Shown one piece after another: positions 1 through 9,391 of a stretch of 64,000 nt of DNA. The notes beneath the pieces are model-generated. The model ran no database searches and was not told the DNA's origin. It worked only from the letters and a program-made list of their open reading frames with translations. The DNA lies in NCBI GenBank assembly GCA_029260135.1, contig JAJDDV010000058.1, positions 1 through 64,000 on the forward strand. Reading direction: 5' to 3'. Each line of letters begins with the position of its first letter. Positions within the stretch are counted from its first letter, which is position 1. The position numbers were made by a program, and so were the translations under genes. The DNA is from Phycisphaerae bacterium. GTDB taxonomy: Bacteria; Planctomycetota; Phycisphaerae; UBA1845.

Positions 1-41
1 ATCGTGTGGCGAATCTCCTTGGGGGCTGCGATCCCGGCCCC

Positions 42-62
42 GGGGGGGGGGGGGGGGGGGGG
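42..62. repeat. 21-base G homopolymer
   Basis: An uninterrupted run of 21 G residues lies just downstream of the pilC end. No gene is visible in positions 1-246. A tract this long is prone to replication slippage and to sequencing or assembly error, so its exact length should not be trusted. Confidence 0.9.
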
Positions 63-246
63 CGGTAGCCATCGACAAATTGTAGGGCGCCCCTGCGTGT
101 CCGGGCGAATGCACGCCGCTGGAGCAAGCGCTATTCAAGTCCAGCGTATTCAACGACTCCGTATGCGAGATACACACCACTTTCCCCGCCACACGCAGTA
201 GGGTCCGCGCAATCGGTGTGCCCTCACAGGGGTCATGGACCGTGTT

Positions 247-1512
247 CTATCCGCCGCCACCGCTGACGGAGGAAATCAACTGTACGAGCGGCATAAACAG
301 GGCGATGACGATAAAGCCGACAATACCGCCGAGGCAGACCACCATAATCGGTTCGAGCAGCGACACGAGACTGGCGACCGCGACGTCCACCTCTTCATCG
401 TAGTTGTCCGCCACTTTGGTCAGCATCTTGTCGAGTTCACCGGTTTCCTCGCCGACATCGATCATGTTCGTGACGAGTCCATCGACCACCTTGGCCTGTC
501 GTAGCGGCGCGGCGATGCTCTCGCCCTCGCGGATCGAATCATGGACCTTGTCCAGGGCTCGAACGTAGACTTCGTTTCCGGAGGTGTCGCGCGTGATGTT
601 GATGGCGTCGAGAATCGGAACGCCGGCGTTGATCAGGGTCCCGAGCGTACGAGAGAATCGTGAAACCGATGTCTTCTCGACCAGTCCGCCGAGAACGGGT
701 GCTTTGAGCGCGGAATAATCAAGGACGAAGCGTCCTCCCTTGGATGCCCGTATGGTCTTGTACAAGAAGAACATGGCAAAGGGGCCGAGAATGACGACCG
801 CCCAACCCGGCAGAGGCTTGCCGTTGACGAACCAATCCGACGTGCCCATCAAGACGAGGGTCACGGGGGGCAGGGCCACGTCGAAGTCGTCGAAAATCTT
901 ACTGAACTTCGGAATGACGACAATCATGATGCCCAGCACGATACCGCCGGCAAACAATACGACGACAACCGGATAGACCATCGCGCCCTGGATCTTCTTC
1001 TTGAGTTTCTGCGCCTTCTCCATGAACTCCGCGAGACGTTGCAGAATCAAGTCCAAGACACCGCCCGTTTCGCCGGCGGCGACCATGTTGACGTACAACC
1101 GATTGAACGCTTTGGGGTGTTTCGAGCAGGCCTCGGAAAGCGTGGAACCTCCTTCGATATCCTCGGCCATGGCGCTGAGGACGTTCTTCATCGTTCCGGG
1201 TCTCTGCTGCTCTTCGAGGATGTGGAGGCTTCGCAGAATCGGAAGCCCGGCGTCCTGAAGCGTGGAGAGCTGACGGGTCACCTGGGTGATCGTCTTCTCG
1301 CCGACGCGCCCCAGCGACAACGTGAACCCACCCTTTTTCTTCTTGGCGGCCGGTCCCACCTTGCCCTTGGCGCCACCTTTCTCGCGAATTCGAGTGGGGA
1401 AGTAGCCCAGGTTTCGGATGCGCGCGAGGGCGTCCTCACTGGAGATCGCGTCGATCTCGTCCTTGACCTCCTGGCCCGCCTGATTCATAGCCTCGTAGCC
1501 GAAAGTAGGCAT
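247..1512 (-). CDS. pilC: Type IV pilus / type II secretion inner-membrane platform protein (PilC/GspF family)
   Basis: 421 residues, the usual length for PilC/GspF. The protein forms the inner-membrane platform on which PilB and PilT ATPases act. Two T2SSF repeats are visible, roughly residues 85-210 and 285-410, each with the family's E-G-G/E-T-G-E type turns (AAGETGGVLD and DVGEETGELDKM). Hydrophobic segments follow near residues 180-205, 235-255 and 385-410. The N-terminus (MPTFGYEAMNQAGQ) is the typical start. It is the last gene of a minus-strand cluster, 56 bases after the upstream ATPase, and ends in a short Gly run. T2SS or T4P assignment cannot be settled from this gene alone; the neighbouring PilT favours a pilus. 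Confidence 0.93.
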   Translation of the reverse strand: MPTFGYEAMNQAGQEVKDEIDAISSEDALARIRNLGYFPTRIREKGGAKGKVGPAAKKKKGGFTLSLGRVGEKTITQVTRQLSTLQDAGLPILRSLHILEEQQRPGTMKNVLSAMAEDIEGGSTLSEACSKHPKAFNRLYVNMVAAGETGGVLDLILQRLAEFMEKAQKLKKKIQGAMVYPVVVVLFAGGIVLGIMIVVIPKFSKIFDDFDVALPPVTLVLMGTSDWFVNGKPLPGWAVVILGPFAMFFLYKTIRASKGGRFVLDYSALKAPVLGGLVEKTSVSRFSRTLGTLINAGVPILDAINITRDTSGNEVYVRALDKVHDSIREGESIAAPLRQAKVVDGLVTNMIDVGEETGELDKMLTKVADNYDEEVDVAVASLVSLLEPIMVVCLGGIVGFIVIALFMPLVQLISSVSGGGG

Positions 1513-1568
1513 CGTGCAATCCTCGTCAGCGCGACGATAGTCCTTTGAACCCGTCCAATTCTACGCCG

Positions 1569-3380
1569 CTAACCCTCATCGATGATCGTCTCGCGAACGA
1601 CTTCATCGAGCGAGGTGATTCCATCGTAAATCGCCATCAGTCCGGATTCCCGGAGCGTACGCATTCCTTGGCGTACCGCTTCACGCCGCAGGATCGACGT
1701 GGAAGCGCGATCCATAATGAGCTCTCGCAGGCGGTCGTCGATCGCCATGACTTCGTAGATTCCCATGCGGCCGCGATACCCCGTGTTGTTGCAGTAGTCA
1801 CAGCCTTTGCCGTAGAAGAACGTGCGATCCCCCAGTTCCTCCGGAGACATCGACAGCTGCATGAGCTGCTCTTCCGTGGGGTGATACTCGGTCTTGCAGT
1901 TGACACAGATGCGGCGCACGAGGCGCTGCCCCACAACCGCCTCCAGCGTGGCTGTAATCAAGAAGGGCTCCAGACCCAGGTCCATCAGTCGCGCGATGGC
2001 AGCCGGGGCATCGTTCGTGTGCAGCGTCGTAAAGACCAGGTGTCCGGTCAAAGAGGCCTGGACGCTGATCTGGGCCGTCTCGAGGTCTCGAATCTCACCG
2101 ACCAGAATGATGTCGGGGTCCTGACGGAGGAAGCTGCGCAGCGCCCTGGCAAACGTCATTCCGAGCTCGGTGCGGATCTGCGTTTGGATCAGGCCGTCGA
2201 TGTCATACTCGACCGGGTCTTCCGCCGTGAGAATCTTGACCTCGGGGCTGTTTAGCTCCGCCAAGGCGGCGTAGAGCGTCGTCGTCTTGCCGCACCCGGT
2301 GGGTCCGGTGTTGATGACGATGCCGTTGGGCTTGCGCATGAACTGCCGGAACTTCACCAGGTCGTCTTCCAGCATTCCGATCTTGTCGATACTCAGCTCG
2401 ACGTTGGACCGGTCGAGCACACGCAACACCACACTCTCGCCGAACATGGTGGGCAGAACGGAGACACGCAAGTCGATCGGTGACCCCTTGACCAGCAGCT
2501 CTACACGACCGTCCTGCGGGAGGCGGCGTTCGGCGATGTCGAGATTGGCCATGACCTTGATTCGCGACGCGAGGGCCAAGGCGACGTAATGCGGCGGCGG
2601 GACCATCTCATAGAGTACGCCGTCGATGCGGTATCGCATCTTGAACTCGTCTTCGAACGGTTCAAAGTGGACGTCCGAGGCCTTCTCTTTGATCGCCTGG
2701 AGCAAGACCAGGTTCAGGAGCTTCTTGACCGGATTGAGATCGGCAATTTCCTTGAGTTCCGCAAGGTCGATGCTGTCGCCGCGTCCTTCGAAGCGTGCGA
2801 GATCGGTGTCGTCGCCGAGTTCGCCGATCAGTCCCGTAATCGATTCTTGTTCGCCCTCGGGATAGTAGCGGTCGAGCGCGGTCTGGAGATCATCCGGTTT
2901 GCAGACGAATGCCTTGACCGTGACGCCCAGCAAGGTCTGAAGGTCGTCGGTCGCGCGGAAGTTGTCGGGATTATCCACCGCCAGCGAGAGCGTTCTGCGA
3001 TCCGGGCTCATGTCAAAGGGCATCACCCGGTAGGTCTGCGCCATCTGCGCGCTCATGACCGCGACGATCTCGGGTTGAATGTCGAGCTTGCCGAGTTCCA
3101 CCGGTTCCATGCCGCTCTGGGCGGCCAGCGCGATGTTGAGGTCGTCCTCGCTGATATGCCCGAGTTCCACGAGGATGGCGCCGATCGGTCCTCGCTGCTC
3201 TTTCTGTATCTCGAGGGCCTCGTGGACCTGGCTTCGTCGGAGCTTGCCCATCTTGATGAGGATGCGTCCGAGCTGCCTTCCGCGTAGCTGCTCGATGGGA
3301 GGCATCTTCCGTGAACCGGCGGCGCGCGGCGGCGCGGCGGCCGAGGAGGAGCTGCTCGATGTTGAGGAGGAGTCCTTCAT
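1569..3380 (-). CDS. pilB: PilB/GspE-family secretion or pilus assembly ATPase (first paralogue)
   Basis: 603 residues. A Ser/Ala-rich leader (about residues 1-25) precedes a GSPII_E/MshEN N-domain (about 30-170) and the hexameric ATPase domain. Walker A is GPTGCGKTT at residues 359-367; Walker B is in DIILVGEIRD, and the Asp-box and His-box (LVFTTLHT) are present. A zinc-binding tetracysteine module follows (CVNC ... CDYC, then GYRGRMGIYEVM), a hallmark of PilB/GspE rather than PilT. The start ATG overlaps the pilT stop by four bases (ATGA), so translation is probably coupled. The unusual poly-Ser leader is not found in the second PilB paralogue at 4523-6235. Confidence 0.93.
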   Translation of the reverse strand: MKDSSSTSSSSSSAAAPPRAAGSRKMPPIEQLRGRQLGRILIKMGKLRRSQVHEALEIQKEQRGPIGAILVELGHISEDDLNIALAAQSGMEPVELGKLDIQPEIVAVMSAQMAQTYRVMPFDMSPDRRTLSLAVDNPDNFRATDDLQTLLGVTVKAFVCKPDDLQTALDRYYPEGEQESITGLIGELGDDTDLARFEGRGDSIDLAELKEIADLNPVKKLLNLVLLQAIKEKASDVHFEPFEDEFKMRYRIDGVLYEMVPPPHYVALALASRIKVMANLDIAERRLPQDGRVELLVKGSPIDLRVSVLPTMFGESVVLRVLDRSNVELSIDKIGMLEDDLVKFRQFMRKPNGIVINTGPTGCGKTTTLYAALAELNSPEVKILTAEDPVEYDIDGLIQTQIRTELGMTFARALRSFLRQDPDIILVGEIRDLETAQISVQASLTGHLVFTTLHTNDAPAAIARLMDLGLEPFLITATLEAVVGQRLVRRICVNCKTEYHPTEEQLMQLSMSPEELGDRTFFYGKGCDYCNNTGYRGRMGIYEVMAIDDRLRELIMDRASTSILRREAVRQGMRTLRESGLMAIYDGITSLDEVVRETIIDEG

Positions 3381-4507
3381 CGTCTGAGTACATCCGGTTC
3401 GTCATCGCCACCGACCTTCATATCTTTGGAGGCCAGACGTCGGCGGTGGGTGTCGATCTTGTCTTGCATCGGTCCGGGCTCCCGTGCCCGGTCCACGCAA
3501 TACTCCGCCCCGACGAGCCCGGTCTCGTACAACATCCACAGGTGCTCGTCGAGAAGCTGCATGCCGTATTTCTTCCCGGTCTGAATGGCGGAGTCAATCC
3601 GGAAGGTCTTGTTCTCGCGAATGAGGTTCGCGATGGCGGGCGTGACGACCATGAACTCGTACGCGGCGATCATTCCCTTGGGCGATCGCGGCATCAACGC
3701 TTGCGAGAGCGTCGCGATCATGTTGGTCGAGAGCTGGACGCGAATCTGCTCCTGCTGGTTCGGCGGGAACGCGTCGATGATTCGGTTGATCGTTCCCTGG
3801 CAACCGGTCGTGTGCAGCGTGGCAAAGACCAGGTGGCCGGTCTCGGCGGCACTGATGGCCGCTTCGATCGTCTCGAGGTCACGAAGCTCTCCGACCAGAA
3901 TCACATCCGGGTCCTGCCGCAAGACGCGACGCAGCGCCTCGGAAAAGCTCGGCACATCCACGCCGACGTTGCGCTGATTGATGATCGACTTCTTGTGGTT
4001 GTGGTAATACTCGACCGGGTCCTCCACCGTCACGATGTGCCGGTCGAGGTTCATGTTGATGTAGTCGATCATCGAGGCCAGCGTGGTCGTCTTGCCGGAA
4101 CCGGTGGGGCCTGTAACCAGGAAGATACCCTGCGGGCGCCGACAGAGCGCGCGACAGATCTTGGGGAGTCCGATCTCGTCAAACGATAGCAGCTTTGACG
4201 GGATCAGCCGAAGGACGATGGTGACGTTGCTGCGCTGCATGAAAACCGCTACGCGAAACCGTCCCGCGTCGCCGAACGAAAAACCGAAGTCGGTACCTCC
4301 CTCTTCCTGGAGTTCCTGCTGGTTCTTCTCCGGCGTGATGGCCTTCATCAACGCGACGGTGTCCTCCGGCGCCAGGACCTTGGTTTCCAGCGATCGCAGA
4401 TGACCCTGAAGGCGAATGACAGGCGGCCGGCCCACCGTAAGGTGCAGATCCGATGCCCCCTGGTTTACCACCGTTTCAAGTAAGCGGTCAATGTGTATGG
4501 TCGCCAT
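3377..4507 (-). CDS. pilT: Type IV pilus retraction ATPase PilT
   Basis: 376 residues, normal for PilT, which powers pilus disassembly and twitching. The N-terminal part shows the ASDLHL signature; Walker A is GPTGSGKTTT; Walker B and downstream boxes read DVILVGELRDLETI and GHLVFATLHT. The C-terminal IQTGKKYGMQLLDEHL segment is characteristic of PilT, and the tetracysteine zinc module of PilB is absent. A charged tail of about 35 residues (RRRLASKDMKVGGDDEPD) extends past the usual end. It lies between two PilB-type ATPases, 15 bases after the upstream one and overlapping the next by four bases, so the three ATPases are very probably one transcript. Confidence 0.95.
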   Translation of the reverse strand: MATIHIDRLLETVVNQGASDLHLTVGRPPVIRLQGHLRSLETKVLAPEDTVALMKAITPEKNQQELQEEGGTDFGFSFGDAGRFRVAVFMQRSNVTIVLRLIPSKLLSFDEIGLPKICRALCRRPQGIFLVTGPTGSGKTTTLASMIDYINMNLDRHIVTVEDPVEYYHNHKKSIINQRNVGVDVPSFSEALRRVLRQDPDVILVGELRDLETIEAAISAAETGHLVFATLHTTGCQGTINRIIDAFPPNQQEQIRVQLSTNMIATLSQALMPRSPKGMIAAYEFMVVTPAIANLIRENKTFRIDSAIQTGKKYGMQLLDEHLWMLYETGLVGAEYCVDRAREPGPMQDKIDTHRRRLASKDMKVGGDDEPDVLRR

Positions 4508-4522
4508 TCGGCTCGTTCGTCC

Positions 4523-6235
4523 TTAATCTTCGACCGCGACAAGACCCTCCGCTTGCGTCACGCGAAGGAGATCTTCCGGGGTCGTCGTACCGTTCAATAC
4601 TTTGCGTCGTCCATCTTCCACGAGCGTTTGCATACCCGCAGCCCGGGCGGCGACCCGCAACTCCGACGCCGGCGCCCGTTTGAAGGCGAGGTCCCGTAGC
4701 TGCGTGTTCATCTCGACCATCTCAAAGATACCGATTCGCCCACGATATCCGGAACCGCCGCAACGCTTGCAGCCCGCGCCCTTCCAGAGCGTCTTGCCCT
4801 CCACTTCCTCATCCGCAAAGCCGAGCAATCGCAACGTTCGGCGATCCGGATTCGGATCTTCGACCTTGCACTGTGCGCAGATCACGCGAATCAGTCGCTG
4901 GGCCATGATGGCCTGGATCGCACTGGCCACCAGGAACGGCTTGATGCCCATATCGATCAATCGCGTGATCGCCGACGGCGCATCGTTGGTGTGGAGCGTG
5001 CTGAAGACGAGGTGTCCTGTCAACGCCGCCTGAATCGCGACGTCGCCGACCTCCTGGTCTCGAATCTCACCGACCAGAACGATGTTCGGTGCCTGTCGCA
5101 GCATGGCCCGGAGGATCTTGGCGAACGACAGCCCGATTTCCTCCTTCACTTGGCATTGGTTCATGCCGGTGAAGTTGTACTCGACCGGGTCCTCGGCGGT
5201 GATGATCTTCCGGTCCGATTTGTTCAACTCCTGCAGGGCCGAATACAGCGTCGTCGTCTTGCCGGATCCGGTGGGTCCGGTCACCAGGAAGATGCCGTTG
5301 GGGCGCTGGATGATTCGCTGAAATTTCGCGTGGTCTTCCGACTCGAACCCAAGCGCCTGGATACCTACTTTGGCCGATTCAGGACGGAGAATTCGCAGGA
5401 CGATACTCTCGCCGTGATACGCCGGAAGGGCGGAAACGCGGAAGTCGATCTGGCCGCCACCGATCTTCATCTTGATACGGCCGTCCTGCGGAATGCGCCG
5501 CTCGGCGATATCGATACCGGCCATAATCTTGAACCGCGTCGTCACCGCACCTTGCATGCTCTTGGGAATATCGTCGCGAATATGGCAGACACCGTCGATG
5601 CGATAGCGGACGCGTATTCGATCCGTCATCGGTTCGATGTGGATGTCGCTGGCCCGCGTATGGACGGCTTCGCTGATGAGCAGGTTGACGAGCTTGATGA
5701 TCGGCGCGTCGGCGTCTTCCTCAGACTGGGCGGCGTCGCCGCCGTCGACCGTCGGCGCTTCCTGGTCGATGCTCGCCATGGTTTGCGACAGTACATCGCC
5801 CTCAGGGTTGACGAATTTCTCGATGAACCGCTTGACCTTGCTCAGCGGCGCCAGCAGCGGAACGACTTCACGGTTGATCCGAAACCGGATGAGATCCAGC
5901 GTCTCCAAATCGAGCGGGTCGGTGATGATAACCTTGAGCCGTTCACCGTCCTCCGCGTAGGGCAGCACGTGGTACTCTTCAATGAGCTTCGACGGAATGA
6001 CATCCAGAATGCGCTTGTCCGCTGGATGGTGGTCGAGGTCTATATATTCCAGCCCGAATTGAGTGGCCAGTGCTTTGACCACGTCATCTTCGCTGCACTT
6101 GCCCAGCTCGATCAGCGCTTCACCGATACGCTTCCCGTGCTCCATACCGTACTCAAGGCCCTCCGTGACGGTCGCGTCGTCGACGATGCCCCATTCGACC
6201 AGGATTTCACCGAGTTTCTTGCGTTGTTTCGCCAT
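4523..6235 (-). CDS. PilB/GspE-family secretion or pilus assembly ATPase (second paralogue)
   Basis: 570 residues. An N-terminal MshEN-type domain (LGEILVEWGIVDDATVTEG) is followed by the ATPase core with Walker A GPTGSGKTTT, Walker B NIVLVGEIRD and LVFSTLHTND. The tetracysteine module CAQC ... CKRC precedes GYRGRIGIFEMVEM. It is the first gene of the four-gene pilus/secretion cluster, so the promoter should lie in 6236-6637. Two assembly ATPases next to one PilT suggests either two pilus or secretion systems sharing PilC, or a specialised hetero-hexamer. Which PilB drives pilus extension cannot be told from sequence alone. Confidence 0.93.
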   Translation of the reverse strand: MAKQRKKLGEILVEWGIVDDATVTEGLEYGMEHGKRIGEALIELGKCSEDDVVKALATQFGLEYIDLDHHPADKRILDVIPSKLIEEYHVLPYAEDGERLKVIITDPLDLETLDLIRFRINREVVPLLAPLSKVKRFIEKFVNPEGDVLSQTMASIDQEAPTVDGGDAAQSEEDADAPIIKLVNLLISEAVHTRASDIHIEPMTDRIRVRYRIDGVCHIRDDIPKSMQGAVTTRFKIMAGIDIAERRIPQDGRIKMKIGGGQIDFRVSALPAYHGESIVLRILRPESAKVGIQALGFESEDHAKFQRIIQRPNGIFLVTGPTGSGKTTTLYSALQELNKSDRKIITAEDPVEYNFTGMNQCQVKEEIGLSFAKILRAMLRQAPNIVLVGEIRDQEVGDVAIQAALTGHLVFSTLHTNDAPSAITRLIDMGIKPFLVASAIQAIMAQRLIRVICAQCKVEDPNPDRRTLRLLGFADEEVEGKTLWKGAGCKRCGGSGYRGRIGIFEMVEMNTQLRDLAFKRAPASELRVAARAAGMQTLVEDGRRKVLNGTTTPEDLLRVTQAEGLVAVED

Positions 6236-6637
6236 GTATACCTGCGTTTACGTCGTGGCTGCCGGGGTTCTCTCCGGACACCGGAGGCGGCGGGGCCGCT
6301 GCATCGTGTAGGCCGGGCGCCGTCCTTGCCGTGCATCACCACGCCGGGACCCAGAGGGTAGACCCGCCGCGCGAGATTCGACCTATCCGGAAGGATTCTA
6401 CGGCCAGTGGAGGCCCAATTCAACCGACCTTCGGTACTCCTTTCCAGGGACGAACCCACGGCAACGGCGAACGTATCGAGGACGATCGGGGCCCGGACGC
6501 GCTCGCTGCACGCCTGCGGATGCGTCCACCTGCCGCCCGTGACGCAAAAACCGTCCTCAGGTGGCGATCCCTTGCGTAATCTCCCATCTTGTGTATGCTC
6601 ACGCTCTCCTGGCACTGGCGGAACGAGGGCACACGAA
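6236..6637. other. Divergent intergenic region, no gene seen
   Basis: This 402-base gap separates the minus-strand pilus cluster from the plus-strand SPOR-like gene. Open frames crossing it have no recognisable protein signature and are frame shadows or run-ins to the downstream gene. Promoters for both directions must be here, but no convincing -35/-10 pair was identified. Confidence 0.5.
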
Positions 6638-7450
6638 GTGGGTAAGCCCAAACGCGAAACCGCGCTGTTCGATTTGTTGACGGACGGCGAACAGACTCCC
6701 ACGCAGGCCCTGAACGCACCTGACCGAAAGGGACGCTCGGGCGCTGGCACGAGCGACGTCGATTCACGGGGTCCGGTCGCCCACCAAGGGGCGATAACCG
6801 ATTCCGCGGCGGCGGCGTCAGACGTTGACGCAACCTTTTTCGAATTGGATGGCGACCGGATTCGCCTCTCCTTCAGTAGTATCTCCGCAGGCGTGGCGGT
6901 CTTTGCCGCCATGGCTTTGCTCGTCGTCGCCTTCGAAGTGGGACGACGGTCGGGAACGACGGATGGTTTCCGGCGCGGCCATGCCGCCGGCCGAGATTCT
7001 TATGCCGCCGAGGCGGTGAGCGAGATCGCCCAGGCGCGGCAGCAGCCGCCTGCGACTCGGCTCGTCGGCACGCTGCTCGACGATGCTGAGGCCGGACCGA
7101 CGGCTTCGGATTCCGTCGGCGGACCGTCCACGGCTTCGCCGCGGTCGAAGTGGATCCGCGAGAACACGTATGTCGTGGTGCAGGAGTTCGGCGTGGGGCG
7201 GCGGGGCGATGCCCTCCGCGCAAAGGCGTTTCTGGCGGAACGCGGGATCGCGACGGAAATCGTGATGTACCCGCGGGGTACGATGCAGTTGGTGACGGCG
7301 CAGGGGTATGATCGTTCGGATTCGACACAGCGCCAGCTCGCCGACGAACTGAAGCGTAAAGTCCGTGAATTCGGCGCAGCGTATTTTGCCGGCGGCGGCG
7401 GCTATCGTTTGGAAGGCTATTTCAAGACGCTCAAGACTGAAGACTGGTAG
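6638..7450 (+). CDS. Single-pass membrane protein with SPOR-like C-terminal domain
   Basis: 270 residues from a GTG start at 6638, chosen because AGGG lies about 8 bases upstream and the longer in-frame reading has no protein-like character. Order: cytoplasmic N-terminus rich in Asp/Gly (VGKPKRETALFDLL start), one membrane helix near residues 80-105 (AGVAVFAAMALLVVAFEVG), a low-complexity linker, then an alpha/beta domain beginning TYVVVQEFGVG with an ALRAKAFLAERGIA helix, which resembles the start of SPOR peptidoglycan-binding domains. Inferred role: inner-membrane protein reaching the cell wall, perhaps in division or envelope organisation. It is followed after 15 bases by the PVC signature protein. 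Function is not established. Confidence 0.75.
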   Translation: MGKPKRETALFDLLTDGEQTPTQALNAPDRKGRSGAGTSDVDSRGPVAHQGAITDSAAAASDVDATFFELDGDRIRLSFSSISAGVAVFAAMALLVVAFEVGRRSGTTDGFRRGHAAGRDSYAAEAVSEIAQARQQPPATRLVGTLLDDAEAGPTASDSVGGPSTASPRSKWIRENTYVVVQEFGVGRRGDALRAKAFLAERGIATEIVMYPRGTMQLVTAQGYDRSDSTQRQLADELKRKVREFGAAYFAGGGGYRLEGYFKTLKTEDW

Positions 7451-7465
7451 ACGAGGACTCATCGA

Positions 7466-7702
7466 ATGTCATTGGATCGATCGCTGAAGGGCAAAGACAC
7501 GCTGAAACGCCACCGGAACGTCCTCACGCGCGCCGAGCGCGTCGAGCAGCTCAAGGAAGAGGGGCGTTGGACGGAAGACTCCAAGGTCATGTCGCTGCCG
7601 AAGGTCGCTCATCGCAAGGTGGCGGTCGGCAAGAAGGACAAAGCCGAGAAGAAGACCGAGGAGGCAGAAGGCGCAGAGACGACCGAGGAAACCAAATCGT
7701 AG
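7466..7702 (+). CDS. Small basic PVC-superphylum signature protein (TIGR04137-like)
   Basis: 78 residues, Lys/Arg-rich, beginning MSLDRSLKGKDTLKRHRNVL and continuing TRAERVEQLKEEGRW ... SLPKVAHRKVAVGKK. This matches what is known of the small basic protein used as a molecular signature of Planctomycetes-Verrucomicrobia-Chlamydiae, proposed to act with ribosomes or nucleic acids. The tail (about residues 58-78) is Glu/Thr-rich and looks disordered; it is longer than in many family members. It lies 15 bases after the SPOR-like gene and 11 bases before the aminotransferase start, so the three genes probably form one transcript. It supports the taxonomic assignment more than any metabolic role. 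Confidence 0.88.
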   Translation: MSLDRSLKGKDTLKRHRNVLTRAERVEQLKEEGRWTEDSKVMSLPKVAHRKVAVGKKDKAEKKTEEAEGAETTEETKS

Positions 7703-7713
7703 CAGCGGATCCC

Positions 7714-8832
7714 ATGACCGCGCAACGGTTCATTGCCGACCACGTTCTGCCGCTCGGGTCGTCCGGCATTCGCCGCGTGTTCGAACTCGCGGCGACGCTC
7801 GACGACCCCATCGACTTGTCGATTGGTCAGCCCGATTTTCCGGTTCCCGAGAACATCAAGGAGACGATGTGCGGAGCCATTCGCGGCGACCGCAACAGCT
7901 ACACACCCTCGCGAGGCCTGCCCGCGCTCCGTGAGCGAATCGCGGCGGACCTGAAGGCGGAATTCGACTGGGAACCCGATCTCTTCGTGACGTGCGGTGT
8001 CTCCGGCGGCCTTCTTCTCGCGTTGATGGCGTGCATCAATCCGGGCGACGAAGTCCTCATCGGCGACCCCTACTTTGTCTCGTACAAGCAGCTGGTACGT
8101 CTCGTCGGGGGGGTTCCCGTACTGGTCGATCTCTACGAGGATTTCCAGGCCCGCCCCGACCGCTTCGAAGCCGCCATCACCGACAAGACCAAGATCATCT
8201 TGCTCTGTTCTCCCGGAAACCCCACGGGCGTCGTCCAATCCGCCCAGAGCATTCAGGCCGTCGCCGAACTCGCGCAACGTCGCGACTTGCTCCTGATCAG
8301 CGACGAGATCTACACCAAGCTCAGCTATGACGGTCCCAGTTCCAGTCCGGTGCGGTTCGCGCCCGAGCGTACACTGCTGCTTCGCGGGTTCGGAAAGTCC
8401 CACGCCCTGACGGGGCTTCGCCTGGGATACGCCGCCGGTCCGGAGGAGATCATCGCGCAGATGGCCAAGCTTCAGCAGTACACGTTCGTCTGCGCGCCTC
8501 ACCCCGGTCAGGTCGGCGCGCTCGAAGCGATGGACACCGACGTGTCCCATCAGGTCGATCGCTATCGTGCCAAGCGAGACTTGATCTGCGCTGAGCTGAA
8601 GGGCGCCTTCGACTTCGTTCGCCCGTCGGGCGGGTTCTACCTCTTTCCGAAGGTTCCGAAGCAGTACGCTTCGGGCAACGCATTTGTCGACGCCGCGATC
8701 GAACGGAACCTGCTGATCATCCCCGGCGACGCGTTCAGCGAGCGCGACACGCACTTCCGCATCAGTTACGCCGCTCCCGACGACCGCCTCCGGCAAGGCT
8801 GCGAAATCCTCCGAGACCTAGCGGCGGGGTAG
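7714..8832 (+). CDS. PLP-dependent class I/II aminotransferase
   Basis: 372 residues from the ATG at 7714; the frame is open further upstream but that part overlaps the signature protein. Fold-type I landmarks: N169 in CSPGNPTG, D197 and Y200 in SDEIY, the PLP-binding K228 in GFGKSHALTGLRLGY, and a C-terminal arginine in HFRISYA that would bind the substrate carboxylate. The family includes aspartate, aromatic and LL-diaminopimelate-type aminotransferases; the sequence does not settle the amino donor. The gene follows two unrelated genes closely, so context gives no pathway. Biosynthetic aspartate-type transamination is the most likely general role. Confidence 0.9.
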   Translation: MTAQRFIADHVLPLGSSGIRRVFELAATLDDPIDLSIGQPDFPVPENIKETMCGAIRGDRNSYTPSRGLPALRERIAADLKAEFDWEPDLFVTCGVSGGLLLALMACINPGDEVLIGDPYFVSYKQLVRLVGGVPVLVDLYEDFQARPDRFEAAITDKTKIILLCSPGNPTGVVQSAQSIQAVAELAQRRDLLLISDEIYTKLSYDGPSSSPVRFAPERTLLLRGFGKSHALTGLRLGYAAGPEEIIAQMAKLQQYTFVCAPHPGQVGALEAMDTDVSHQVDRYRAKRDLICAELKGAFDFVRPSGGFYLFPKVPKQYASGNAFVDAAIERNLLIIPGDAFSERDTHFRISYAAPDDRLRQGCEILRDLAAG

Positions 8833-9391
8833 CCGGGACTCAGAGACCACATCACATGCGTCACGATGGGCGTCGCGCGTTCATCTGAGTCGCGCTGCCT
8901 CGAATGGTGCGGCGGCGCATCGCCTCGCGGGCCGACTTCACCTGGTACCGACGGTTCGGTCGCTCATTACAGCACGGATCCGTCCCAGCCGACCGGCCGA
9001 AAGCCCGCTCCAGCTCAGCTCGTAGCCTTGATATAGGACGATCAGAGGATCGGCACGTTGATGCTGAGAGACTTCTAGGAGCTGGCGCCCGATCGTGCTA
9101 CACTTGGAGCGTTCGCGGGCGGAGCCCTCAAGGCAGGCGGCAATCCGTACGGGCGGATGATTTCCAGCGCCAGGAGGGCCCGGCACGAGAGCCGTGGAGG
9201 TCTGCCACGGGCCGTCACTCTGCACGTGGTTGCGACGGATGAAGACCGCACAACTCCGGTTTCTGCTACGGATGCAGTCGGCGGTTTGGAACTGGAGGAC
9301 GCGGCGTTGTTTTCTTGTTTGCCGCGAGCACCGGAGGAGAAGGGTTCAGAGGCGGCCGAACGATCTGACAACAACGAAAGCGAGGTGAGAG
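8833..9391. other. Intergenic region, no gene seen
   Basis: About 560 bases between the aminotransferase and the beta-helix protein. Open frames here lack ribosome binding sites and protein-like composition. The promoter of the downstream secreted protein should be in the distal part; no clear sigma-70 motif was found. Confidence 0.5.

Noticed and set aside
4991-6361. 456-codon plus-strand open frame opposite the second PilB-like ATPase
   Set aside because: It is antisense to a clearly conserved ATPase, has no ribosome site and no recognisable domain; GC-rich DNA commonly leaves the opposite frame open.
7609-8796. 395-codon minus-strand open frame opposite the aminotransferase
   Set aside because: Shadow of a conserved gene; composition biased to Val/Gly/Asp/Arg without any motif.
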